64,000 bases of DNA from assembly GCA_951812805.1 (NCBI GenBank), contig CATOSZ010000010.1:21250-85249 (forward strand). The letters are read 5' to 3'. This stretch comes from an uncultured Alphaproteobacteria bacterium. Its GTDB lineage: Bacteria > Pseudomonadota > Alphaproteobacteria > GCA-2731375. The notes under the pieces are model-generated. The model searched no databases. It was not told the DNA's origin and saw only the letters and a list, made by a program, of their open reading frames with translations. Position numbers and translations under genes: made by a program. This document shows positions 50,962 to 58,499 of this stretch, in pieces. The stretch's first letter is position 1, and each line of letters begins with the position of its first letter.

Positions 50962-51045
50962 ACGCGGGCCGAGGCGATGGATCGCGCGAAGCGTCCGGGC
51001 TAAGCTCGCGCCAGCCCCCTAGCACGGTTTCGAGGAGATCCGATC

Positions 51046-51591
51046 ATGGCTCGCGTGTCTTATGTCGCAATCGAAGAAGTTCCCGAAAAGCTGCGCCCGC
51101 TCTATGAGGAAATGTCGACCTACGGGCCGTTTGCCAGCCTGGTCGGCGCCATGGCCCATCGCGGCCCGATGCTGGAGCATGTCTTCGGCATGCTGCTCGA
51201 CCTGAAGAAGGAAGGCGTGCTGAACCGGCGCTACCTGGAACTCGCGCTCGTCGCCGTCTCCCAGGTCAACACCTGCGAGTATTGCGTCGCCCACCACGGC
51301 CCCTTCCTGAAGGTGCAGGGCGTCAGCGGCGAGGGCGTCGAGCGGCTGCTGGACTATGCGGACCATCCCGAACTCGACGACGTCGACAAGCTGGTGGTCG
51401 AATACGCCATCCAGGTGACCAACGACTTCAACCGGGTCCGCGACGGCATGTTCGAGCGGTTGCGCGCGCATTTCTCCGAGGCGGAGATCGTCGAGTTGAC
51501 CTGGCGGATCTCGCTCTGCGGTGCGTTCAACCGGTTCAACGACGTGTTGCAGCTCGATATCGAGGCGGAAGCGCTGGAAAAGGTCGCCTGA
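51046..51591 (+). CDS. Carboxymuconolactone decarboxylase/AhpD-like protein
   Basis: A 181-residue all-helical protein of the CMD/AhpD family. The redox-type CxxC and catalytic His are in TCEYCVAHHGPF (C77, C80, H84). Members act as peroxidase-related disulfide reductases or decarboxylases. ATG 51046 has GAGGAG upstream. It lies 84 bases after the dioxygenase beta gene and 4 bases before the MetE-like gene, so it belongs to the same operon; the thiol motif fits a role beside a thiol-alkylating enzyme. Confidence 0.88.
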   Translation: MARVSYVAIEEVPEKLRPLYEEMSTYGPFASLVGAMAHRGPMLEHVFGMLLDLKKEGVLNRRYLELALVAVSQVNTCEYCVAHHGPFLKVQGVSGEGVERLLDYADHPELDDVDKLVVEYAIQVTNDFNRVRDGMFERLRAHFSEAEIVELTWRISLCGAFNRFNDVLQLDIEAEALEKVA

Positions 51592-51595
51592 ACCG

Positions 51596-52777
51596 GTGCG
51601 TATCAGCGACGAGCGGATCCTCACCACCCACGTCGGCAGCCTGCCGCGTCCCGACGACCTGCTTCCCCTGCTGGAAGCGCGGGAGCGGGGCGAACCGGTC
51701 GAGCGGGACGCCATGGCCACGCGGACCCGCGAGGCCGTGCGCGAGATCGTCGAACGGCAGATGCAGGCGGGCGTCGACATCGTGTGCGACGGCGAGGTCT
51801 CGAAGATCTCCTACACCTTCTATGTCCGCCACCGTCTTGCAGGTGTCGGCGTGGCCGCGGAGCGGCACGCGGAGGTGCCGCAGTACGCCGCGCACTCGGA
51901 CCTGGTCGAGCATCCCGACTTTCACGAGCGGATGCAGCGGGCGCAGGGGGCGGCGACCTGGTTTACCCGCGCCGCGCTGCCGGTATGCGTCGGGCCGATT
52001 TCCTACGCCGATCTCGCGCCCCTCGAGGCGGACCTCGACAACCTCGCCGCCGCCCGCGCGGCGGAAGGCCCGCACGAGGTCTTCGTCAACGCCGCCTCGC
52101 CCGGTGTGCTGACCAAGTTCGTGCCCGACATCCATTACCGCGACGAGGACGCCTATGTCGAAGCCCTGGCGAATGCCATGCGCGTCGAATACGAGGCGAT
52201 CCACAAGGCGGGTTTCCTGCTGCAGATCGACGCCCCGGACCTGGGCTCGGCCCGGCACAACCAGTATGCGGCGTTGTCGGAGGCGGAATTCCTGCGCATC
52301 GCCGACCGCAACGTCGAGGCGTTGAACCATGCGACGGCGGCAATCCCGCCGGAGGCGATGCGCCTGCATATCTGCTGGGGCAACTACGAAGGCCCGCACA
52401 CCCACGACGTGCCCTTGGCCGCCATGCTGCCCGCCTGCTTCAAGGCCCGGCCGCAGGCCCTGCTGTTCGAGGGCGCCAACCCGCGCCATGCCCATGAGTG
52501 GGAGGACCTGGCGGCGGCCACGATCCCCGACGAGCAGATCCTGATTCCGGGCGTGGTCGACAGCACCTCGAACTTCGTCGAGCATCCGCGCCTGATCGCG
52601 CAACGGATCGAGAACTACGCCCGTATCGTCGGGCGCGAGCGGGTCATCGCCGGCACCGATTGCGGCTTCGCCACCTTCGCCGGACCGAACAACGCCGTCG
52701 TCCCCTCCGTCGTCTGGGCCAAGCTGGCGGCGATGGCGGAAGGTGCGAAGCTGGCGACGGACCGTCTCTGGAATTGA
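51596..52777 (+). CDS. MetE C-terminal-like zinc alkyltransferase, paralogue 2
   Basis: A 393-residue protein corresponding to the catalytic half of cobalamin-independent methionine synthase. The zinc ligands are H258 and C260 (MRLHICWGNYEGP), E292 (LFEGANPRHAHEW) and C356 (AGTDCGF). It is clearly related to the protein at 30019 (shared ILTTHVGSLPRP, DGE, KISY, FLNAASPGV-like and VDSTSNF segments). GTG 51596 starts the frame 4 bases after the AhpD-like stop. It lacks the N-terminal folate-binding half, so it is unlikely to be a methionine synthase. Last gene of the operon. Confidence 0.9.
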   Translation: MRISDERILTTHVGSLPRPDDLLPLLEARERGEPVERDAMATRTREAVREIVERQMQAGVDIVCDGEVSKISYTFYVRHRLAGVGVAAERHAEVPQYAAHSDLVEHPDFHERMQRAQGAATWFTRAALPVCVGPISYADLAPLEADLDNLAAARAAEGPHEVFVNAASPGVLTKFVPDIHYRDEDAYVEALANAMRVEYEAIHKAGFLLQIDAPDLGSARHNQYAALSEAEFLRIADRNVEALNHATAAIPPEAMRLHICWGNYEGPHTHDVPLAAMLPACFKARPQALLFEGANPRHAHEWEDLAAATIPDEQILIPGVVDSTSNFVEHPRLIAQRIENYARIVGRERVIAGTDCGFATFAGPNNAVVPSVVWAKLAAMAEGAKLATDRLWN

Positions 52778-52858
52778 TCGGGGTGCCCCGAACCGACGGG
52801 CCGCGACAGCTGACTTAGGGGTCGCGCGGCCCGCGGTCCGGGGCGGGGGAATTCGGGC

Positions 52859-53062
52859 TCAGGGGCGCCAGAAGGGTTTCGCCGCCTCCAGCGCCGCCTT
52901 ACCAGGCGTCAGGCCGACGTCACGGCGCATCCGCGGCTCCAACTCGGCGAGTACCAGGCGCTGGCGAAAGCGGTCATGCCAGGTCGCGACGAGATGCGCG
53001 ACGACGCGGAGGCCTGCATACAAGTCAAAGTAGGTCATGGGTATCGCGGTGGAACGGATCAT
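52859..53062 (-). CDS. DUF1127 small protein
   Basis: A 67-residue protein with the DUF1127 motif LAELEPRMRRDVGLTPGKAALEAAKPFWRP, split over the C-terminal half. Such proteins are abundant in alphaproteobacteria and often bind RNA or help regulate phosphate and carbon metabolism. A strong GAGGAGGAAGC ribosome site precedes ATG 53062. It is divergent from the LysR gene. Confidence 0.9.
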   Translation of the reverse strand: MIRSTAIPMTYFDLYAGLRVVAHLVATWHDRFRQRLVLAELEPRMRRDVGLTPGKAALEAAKPFWRP

Positions 53063-53145
53063 GTTGCTTCCTCCTCTAATCGGCGAATTTCCGCCGTGTT
53101 GATGGGGAAGATCTAAGTGGATTCATGGGCCGGGACAACGTATGG

Positions 53146-53168
53146 TTTCTCATCCTATGGATGAGAAA
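53146..53168 (+). promoter_or_regulatory. Perfect palindrome over the lysR leader
   Basis: TTTCTCATCC (53146-53155), TAT, GGATGAGAAA (53159-53168) is a perfect 10-base-arm palindrome ending 5 bases before the LysR ATG. It can act as an operator for autoregulation and would also hide the start region if formed in RNA. No other gene of the divergent pair is as close. Confidence 0.65.
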
Positions 53169-53173
53169 AATTG

Positions 53174-54106
53174 ATGTATGATCCGACCCCGCGCCGCCGC
53201 CTGCCGCCCCTCAACGCCATTCGGGCCTTCGAGGCGGCGGCCCGTCACTTGAGTTTCACCAAGGCGGCGGACGAGCTGGCGGTGACCCAGGGGGCGGTCA
53301 GCCACCAGGTCAAGGCGCTGGAGGCTTGGCTCGGCGTCACGTTGTTCCTGCGTGAGACCCGGGCGATTTATCTCACGCGCGAAGGCCAGCAGTACCTGGC
53401 ACCAGTGCGCGCGGCGCTGGACGCCATCGCCGAGGCGACCCGGCGGCTGGAAGTCCTCGATCCCCGCGGCCCCCTGACGGTAAGCGCCATTCCCTCCTTC
53501 GTGGCCAAGTGGCTGTTGCCCCGCCTCGCCGATTTCCGCGCGGCCCACCCCGACATCGACGTGCGCATCAGCGCCGACGACCGGCTGGTCGACTTCGCCC
53601 GCCACGACGTCGATCTGGCGATCCGCATGGGCAACGGCGACTGGCCGGGGGTCGAGGTCGTCAAGCTGATGGACGAGGATCTGTTTCCGGTGTGCAGCCC
53701 GGCGCTGCTGGCCGGCGACCCACCGCTGCGCCGGCCGGAGGACCTGGCCCATCACACGCTGCTGCACGACGACATGCGGCAGGACTGGCGCGCCTGGCTG
53801 ATGGCGGCGGGCGTGGCGGGGGTCGATCCGACCCGGGGGCCCGGCTATACCGACAGCTCCATGGTCATCCAGGCCGCGGTCGAGGGCCAGGGGGTGGCGC
53901 TCGGGCGCAGCGCGCTCGCCACCGCCGACCTCGCCCAGGGCCGCCTGGTCAAGCCCTTCGAGGTCGCGCTGCCGGCGAGCTTCGCCTACTACGTCGCCCT
54001 GCCGCCGGGCGCGTCCGGCAACGCCAAGGTCCGGGCCTTCGTCGACTGGATGTTGGCGATGGCGGTCGAGGACGAATCGATCCTGGCGGCGCCGCGCTAT
54101 TCGTAG
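53174..54106 (+). CDS. LysR-family transcriptional regulator, GcvA-like
   Basis: A 310-residue regulator. The winged HTH is at about 10-70 (LNAIRAFEAAARHLSFTKAA, ELAVTQGAVSHQVKALE) and the periplasmic-binding-like effector domain follows (LTVSAIPSFVAKWLLPRL, VDLAIRMGNGDWPGVEV). The N-terminal RRRLPPLNAIRAFEAAARH is typical of the GcvA subgroup. ATG 53174 is used, with TTG 53171 directly in front. The effector and target genes are unknown; the crotonase, the quinone oxidoreductase and the catabolic operon to the left are candidates. Its last 10 bases overlap the convergent crotonase. Confidence 0.92.
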   Translation: MYDPTPRRRLPPLNAIRAFEAAARHLSFTKAADELAVTQGAVSHQVKALEAWLGVTLFLRETRAIYLTREGQQYLAPVRAALDAIAEATRRLEVLDPRGPLTVSAIPSFVAKWLLPRLADFRAAHPDIDVRISADDRLVDFARHDVDLAIRMGNGDWPGVEVVKLMDEDLFPVCSPALLAGDPPLRRPEDLAHHTLLHDDMRQDWRAWLMAAGVAGVDPTRGPGYTDSSMVIQAAVEGQGVALGRSALATADLAQGRLVKPFEVALPASFAYYVALPPGASGNAKVRAFVDWMLAMAVEDESILAAPRYS

Positions 54107-54852
54107 CTCGGCTGGCGCTTCTCCAGGAAGGCGGCGACGCCCTCCTGGAAGGCCGGGCTGGCGCGCACCTCGTCGCCGAGCCGTTGGTCCAGGGCCTCCC
54201 GGCTCATCGCCTGGTCGGCAATGGTCTCGGAGATCTGCCGGCGGACCGCCTGCACCGCGACCGGGCTGTTGGCGGCGATCCGGTCCGCGCGCTCCAGGGC
54301 CTGCGCCATGACCCGCTCGCCCGGTAGCACCTCGTTCACCAGGTTGATGCGGGCGGCGGTCGCCGCGTCGATCAGCCGGGCCGTCAACAGCAGGTCCATC
54401 GCATGGACGTAGCCGATCTGCTGGATCAACTTCACCGTCGCACCGCCGAAGGGATAGATCGACCATTTCACTTCGGGCAAGCCGAAGCGTGCGGTCTCGG
54501 CGGCGATGCGGATGTCGGTCGACAGCATCAGCTCGACCCCGCCGGCGACGCAGTCCCCGTTGACCGCGGCGACGATCGGCTTGGGGAAGGGCGTGGTCTT
54601 CAACAGGCCCCGGTTGATGTCGCGTGCCAGGTCTTCCGTGGCGCTGAGATCGCCGCCGAGATCGGCCCCGACGCAGAAGGCCCGGGTGCCGCTGCCGGTG
54701 AGCACGACGCAGCGATAGTCCGACCGCTCCAGCTCGTCCCACAGGCGGGCGAGATCGCCGATCATCGCCCGGGTCATGGCGTTCAGCCGGTCCGGGTTGT
54801 GGATCGTCACCACGATGACGTGGCGGCCGTGGTCCTCGGTGCGGATCTCCAT
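54097..54852 (-). CDS. Enoyl-CoA hydratase/isomerase family protein
   Basis: A 251-residue crotonase. Both catalytic glutamates are in place: VAGGVELMLSTDI and FGLPEVKWSIYPFGG. The N-terminus TIHNPDRLNAMTRAMIGDLA and GSGTRAFCVGADL complete the oxyanion-hole pattern, unlike the paralogue at 10196, where the second Glu is lost. ATG 54852 gives MEIRTEDHGRHVIVV. The quinone oxidoreductase gene lies 19 bases upstream on the same strand, so both may be cotranscribed. Confidence 0.9.
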   Translation of the reverse strand: MEIRTEDHGRHVIVVTIHNPDRLNAMTRAMIGDLARLWDELERSDYRCVVLTGSGTRAFCVGADLGGDLSATEDLARDINRGLLKTTPFPKPIVAAVNGDCVAGGVELMLSTDIRIAAETARFGLPEVKWSIYPFGGATVKLIQQIGYVHAMDLLLTARLIDAATAARINLVNEVLPGERVMAQALERADRIAANSPVAVQAVRRQISETIADQAMSREALDQRLGDEVRASPAFQEGVAAFLEKRQPSYE

Positions 54853-54871
54853 CTCTGCCGTTCCCGCCCTG

Positions 54872-55849
54872 TCAGCTCTTGACCGTCACGACGACCTTGC
54901 CGAGGGCCTGTCGTTCGGTCAGGCGGCGGATCGCCGCGGCGCACTCTTCCAGGGGATAGGTTTCGGAGACCAGCGGTTTCAGCTTGCCTTCGCCGTACCA
55001 GTGCATCAGTTCCGCCGCGCTCTTCTCCAGCTTCTCCGGCGCATACCAGCGGAAATAGCGCAAGGCGGAGCCCATGGCCGAGCGGTGCTTTACCAACAGC
55101 CGGTTGGCCGGAATTTTCGGGATGCCGCCGACGAAACCGACGAGCAGGATCCGCCCGCCCCAGGCCAGGCACGAGAGCGCGGGATCGAACAGCTCGCCGC
55201 CGACCGGATCGAAGACGACGTCGACGCCGCGCCCGTCGGTCAGCGCCATCACCCGTTCCTTCAGGTTCTCCTCGGCATAGTTGATCAGGTCGTCAGCGCC
55301 GTGGTCGGCGGCCGCCGCCAGCTTTTCCGCCGTGCTGGCGCCCGCCAGCACCCGGGCGCCCATCGCCTTGCCGATTTCGCACGCGGTAATGCCGACGCCG
55401 CCGGCGGCACCGAGGACCAGCATGCTCTCGCCTTCGGCCAGGCGGCCCTGCCAGCGGATCGCCACGTCGCTCGAGAGGTAGGAAACCGGGAAGGCACCCG
55501 CCTCGACGAAGTCCATGTCGTCGGGGATGGGGAAGCATTCCGCTTCCGTGGCGAGGGCCCGTTCGGCCATGCCGCCATTGGCCAAAATCGCCATGACCCG
55601 GTCGCCGGGCGAGAAACGGGTGACCCCCGGGCCGATCTCGGCGACCGTGCCCGCGGTTTCCAGGCCGGGCGAGAAGGGAAAGGGCGGCTTGGTCTGGTAA
55701 TTGCCGGCGACCATGATCGCATCAGCGTAGTTGGCCGCGGTCGCCTCGACCTCGATGACCAGCTCACCCGCCCCGGCGACGGGCTCCGGCAGTTCCGCCA
55801 TTTCCAAGGAGTCGATCGGACCCCAGGCCCGACATACCATCGCCTTCAT
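54872..55849 (-). CDS. Zinc-independent NADPH:quinone oxidoreductase (MDR family)
   Basis: A 325-residue medium-chain dehydrogenase/reductase. The N-terminal catalytic domain starts MKAMVCRAWGPIDSLEMAEL and lacks zinc-ligand cysteines. The cofactor domain contains VLGAAGGVGITACEIGKAMG and GADDLINYAEENLKERV, followed by VDVVFDPVGG. Family members reduce quinones or enoyl-type substrates with NADPH. Located just upstream of the crotonase, so a shared CoA-ester or quinone role is possible. No clear promoter was found. Confidence 0.92.
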   Translation of the reverse strand: MKAMVCRAWGPIDSLEMAELPEPVAGAGELVIEVEATAANYADAIMVAGNYQTKPPFPFSPGLETAGTVAEIGPGVTRFSPGDRVMAILANGGMAERALATEAECFPIPDDMDFVEAGAFPVSYLSSDVAIRWQGRLAEGESMLVLGAAGGVGITACEIGKAMGARVLAGASTAEKLAAAADHGADDLINYAEENLKERVMALTDGRGVDVVFDPVGGELFDPALSCLAWGGRILLVGFVGGIPKIPANRLLVKHRSAMGSALRYFRWYAPEKLEKSAAELMHWYGEGKLKPLVSETYPLEECAAAIRRLTERQALGKVVVTVKS

Positions 55850-56119
55850 GTTTTCCGCTCCCGCGTCCTGTTGTTCGGCGGCGGGAGATTAGGGGGAAAC
55901 GCGCACCGACCCAAGGGCAGGTCCGCAAATGGTACCTGTTGCAGGGAAGTTGCAGGTCCGAGGCTTCTACCTGTGATGGTCATGACCGAACCGCATTGTT
56001 GTTGTATAACCCGGGCTGACTTCAAAACGCCGCCTGGGGCCGTGGGGGTGGCGTGGCGTCGAAGCGATCCAATGCCCGGTTAAGAAGGCAGGGTGGAGTT
56101 CCCCCGGTTTCGTGGACGG

Positions 56120-57028
56120 TCAAAGATTTGTGCGACGGGGGGCTGTGCTCCTCTCGTAGTTGATCGGCGACATGTATCCTATGGATGAATGCCGGCGTCG
56201 GGGATTGTACCAGCCTTCGATGAACTGGAAGAGTTCGCGCCGCGCATGGTCGGGGTTTTCGAGCCGCCGCCGGTCGATCAGCTCGCATTCGAGGGTGGCG
56301 AAGAAGCTCTCGGCCATGGCGTTGTCGTAGCAGTCGCCGACCGAGCCCATGGAGGGCCGGACGCCGAACTTGCGGCAACGGGTGCCGAAGTCGATCGAGG
56401 TGTACTGCGAACCCTGGTCGGAGTGATGGATCGGCCTTCCTTTCGGCCGCCGTCGCGTGACCGCCATATCGAGGGCCTGCAAGACGAGTGCGGTGGCGAG
56501 GTGCGTCTCCATCGCCCAACCGACGACGCGGCGGCTGAAGGCGTCCAGGACGATCGCCAGGTACAGGAAGCCCATCGCGGTCGGGACATAAGTGATGTCC
56601 GCGACCCAGAGTTCGTCAGGCGCCTCGGCACGGAAGTCCCGATCGACCAGGTCCGGTGCTGGGCGCACGCCCTCACTTCGCACCGTCGTCTTGGGCCGCC
56701 GGCGCCGACTGACGCCCGACAGACCGGCCACGCGCATCAATCGGGCCACCCGCTTGCGGGCGACGGCCACGCCCTCGTCACGCAGCTCGGCATGGATCCG
56801 CGGCGCGCCGTAGGTGCCGTCGGAGGCTGCGTGGATCTCGGTGATCCGCGCCGTCAGGATCCCATCGTCGATCTCCCGGCGGCTCGACGGCCGCCGACGC
56901 CACTCGTACCAGCCGCTGGTGGAGACCTCGAGCAGTCGGCACATCATGGCGATTGGGTACATGGCTTGGTACGCACTCACGAACGCGAAGAGTCGTCCGA
57001 GGTCGCGTCGGTCTCCCGTGCGAACCAA
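56120..57028 (-). CDS. IS3-family transposase OrfB (catalytic, made as OrfAB fusion)
   Basis: A 302-residue DDE domain. Catalytic residues are D144 (LWVADITYVP), D204 (HHSDQGSQYTS) and E240 (DNAMAESFFATLECEL). The N-terminal YQAMYPIAMMCRLLEVSTSG belongs to the IS3 HTH_21/integrase-core type. It lacks a good start of its own; reading in the -1 frame from the A-rich site in orfA joins to SRGLVRTGDRRD at the right position, giving an OrfAB fusion. Confidence 0.9.
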   Translation of the reverse strand: MVRTGDRRDLGRLFAFVSAYQAMYPIAMMCRLLEVSTSGWYEWRRRPSSRREIDDGILTARITEIHAASDGTYGAPRIHAELRDEGVAVARKRVARLMRVAGLSGVSRRRRPKTTVRSEGVRPAPDLVDRDFRAEAPDELWVADITYVPTAMGFLYLAIVLDAFSRRVVGWAMETHLATALVLQALDMAVTRRRPKGRPIHHSDQGSQYTSIDFGTRCRKFGVRPSMGSVGDCYDNAMAESFFATLECELIDRRRLENPDHARRELFQFIEGWYNPRRRHSSIGYMSPINYERSTAPRRTNL

Positions 57029-57291
57029 GCCGCGGCTTTTGCAAGTATCTCGCGCTCTTGTCTGAGCCGCTTGTTCTCACGACGAAGCCGCTTCAGCTCC
57101 TCGTGTTCCTTGCCGGTCAGGACTTCGGTGCGACGGCCTTCCGCCACATCGGCGGCGGCCACCCAGTTACGGATCGATTGCGCCGTCGGCTCGAACTCGC
57201 GGCTCAGTTCCTCCGGCGTCCGGCCGCCGCGGACAAGATCGACAAGCTGGCTGCGAAACTCATGCGGATACGGTGCTCGTTTTCGGGACAT
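56977..57291 (-). CDS. IS3-family OrfA (helix-turn-helix)
   Basis: A 104-residue DNA-binding component. The HTH reads PYPHEFRSQLVDLVRGGRTP EELSREFEPTAQSIRNWV, followed by a leucine-zipper-like coiled coil (HEELKRLRRENKRLRQERE). ATG 57291 is preferred over the longer start at 57327. Its last 17 codons overlap orfB, and the slippery site lies in LAKAAAW. Confidence 0.88.
   Translation of the reverse strand: MSRKRAPYPHEFRSQLVDLVRGGRTPEELSREFEPTAQSIRNWVAAADVAEGRRTEVLTGKEHEELKRLRRENKRLRQEREILAKAAAWFARETDATSDDSSRS
57036..57040 (-). other. Predicted -1 ribosomal frameshift site (A AAA G) for OrfAB
   Basis: On the minus strand the orfA frame reads GCA AAA GCC, containing A AAA G. A -1 slip here continues as AGC CGC GGC TTG GTT, which joins exactly to the orfB frame (SRGLVRTG). 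This is the usual IS3-type signal. Confidence 0.75.
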
Positions 57292-57365
57292 CGTGGGCTC
57301 CTCCTTCCCAAAGGATCGGATGTCCACGAAATCGGGGCAAGCTCACCCTCTCTTTGCGGCTTTGG

Positions 57366-58358
57366 ATGCTCCCCCTTTTGTACGGACTGGTGACGGCAAT
57401 TACTCAAGCCACTATCAACCATGCCAAAGCGGCGGACAACTTCGAGAGTGGCTTGGCCGCCTATCGTTCCGGTGACTATGGGCTAGCCAAAGCAGAATTG
57501 CATCCGCTTGCCAAATCAGGTGATGCAAAAGCTCAAACTCTGCTTGGCCATATGTACTCAACCGGGCGCGGCGTCTCACAAGATTCCCGAGCCGCCGCCG
57601 AATGGTATCGCAAAGCCGCCCTGCAAGGCCACATGACCGCACAATTCAACCTTGGGAACTTTTACGCTCAGGGCGTCGGCGTCAAACATGATCCGGCACT
57701 GGCTGTCTATTGGTTCGAGGCAGCGGCTATGCAGGGCGATCGGGATGCCCAGAATAACCTCGCCTATATTTTTGCCAACGGCTGGGGACAACCGGTCGAC
57801 TTCGTCAAAGCCTATGTTTGGTGGGCACGGGCTGCGGCCGCTGGCAGCACCCGAGCTGGCACATCGCGAGATGCGGTCGCCGAGCGCATGACGCCGGCGC
57901 AGCTGATCGAGGCGAAACGTCTGCTCGAAGCAGGCACTGCGGCGACCAAGGCCAGGAAGGCTGCGGTCGAGGTCCCCGTCCCCAGCGCGAAACCCGGCAC
58001 GAGCAGGTCAAAGACGCAAACGACGTCCGCAAGCGGTCTTCGAGAAGCCACGAAAGTTGATCCAGGTCCTTCCGCCGGGTTTCAAGTCCAACTCGGATAC
58101 TTCCGTGACCGTGCGAAGGCGGAATTCCTGAAGAAACGACTGGTTGCCAGACATCCGAACACCCTCTCGGCCGAGGATCTTGCCATCATCGCCAATGAGA
58201 CCGGCAACAAGGAAGTCTTCTACAGGGTCGTGGCGCAATATTTTATCTCCCGCGATGCCGCCCAAAGTCGGTGTCGGCGGTACCGTCAAGCGGGCGTCGA
58301 TTGCTTCGTACGACGCGACACCCGCCGCAGACCGGTCGTCGTTCAGCCCGGCAAGTGA
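57366..58358 (+). CDS. Sel1-repeat and SPOR-domain secreted protein, start altered by IS3 insertion
   Basis: A 330-residue envelope protein. N-terminal signal segment (MLPLLYGLVTAITQATINHA), then Sel1-like repeats (for example AKAQTLLGHMYSTGRGVSQD and MTAQFNLGNFYAQGVGVKHD) at about 35-150, a low-complexity linker and a C-terminal SPOR domain (GFQVQLGYFRDRAKAEFLKK to AGVDCFVRRD), which binds denuded septal peptidoglycan. The right end of the IS3 element is only 22 bases upstream of ATG 57366, and the frame stays open into the IS, so the native start may have been displaced. No ribosome site is evident. Slightly lower GC than the core genome. Confidence 0.82.
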   Translation: MLPLLYGLVTAITQATINHAKAADNFESGLAAYRSGDYGLAKAELHPLAKSGDAKAQTLLGHMYSTGRGVSQDSRAAAEWYRKAALQGHMTAQFNLGNFYAQGVGVKHDPALAVYWFEAAAMQGDRDAQNNLAYIFANGWGQPVDFVKAYVWWARAAAAGSTRAGTSRDAVAERMTPAQLIEAKRLLEAGTAATKARKAAVEVPVPSAKPGTSRSKTQTTSASGLREATKVDPGPSAGFQVQLGYFRDRAKAEFLKKRLVARHPNTLSAEDLAIIANETGNKEVFYRVVAQYFISRDAAQSRCRRYRQAGVDCFVRRDTRRRPVVVQPGK

Positions 58359-58386
58359 CCATCTCCGACGACGGCGGACCAATTGC

Positions 58387-58398
58387 ATTAACGTTAAT
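58387..58398. promoter_or_regulatory. 12-bp perfect palindrome in AT-rich leader
   Basis: ATTAACGTTAAT in the short AT-rich stretch between the Sel1/SPOR and beta-helix genes. It is a candidate operator for the beta-helix gene, by position only. Confidence 0.4.
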
Positions 58399-58499
58399 CA
58401 AATCTTCAGTTTAATCACCGACGATCTCGGACATCTGGTGGGTCGGACGTAAAGCCACGGTCGCCGACCACGAGCCACGCCAATTGTCAGGAGATCCCC

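Larger units (their letters stand above)
56094..57344 (-). mobile_element. IS3-family insertion sequence (orfA/orfB)
   Basis: Imperfect inverted repeats bound the element: TGGAGTTCCCCCGGTTTCG at 56094 and, on the minus strand from 57344, TGAGCTTGCCCCGATTTCG. Both share TTTCGTGGAC 5 bases further in. It is 1251 bp, with two overlapping reading frames typical of the family. No direct target duplication is visible at the two junctions. It sits immediately before the Sel1/SPOR gene, which begins within about 20 bases of the right end. Confidence 0.85.

Noticed and set aside
56094..57344. Direct target duplication for the IS3 element
   Set aside because: Flanks read ...CAGGG on the left and CCCTCT on the right, which is inverted rather than direct, so no duplication can be claimed.
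58359..58499. Sigma-70 promoter for the beta-helix gene
   Set aside because: The region is AT-rich and has a 12-bp palindrome, but no pair of -35 and -10 elements with proper spacing stood out.
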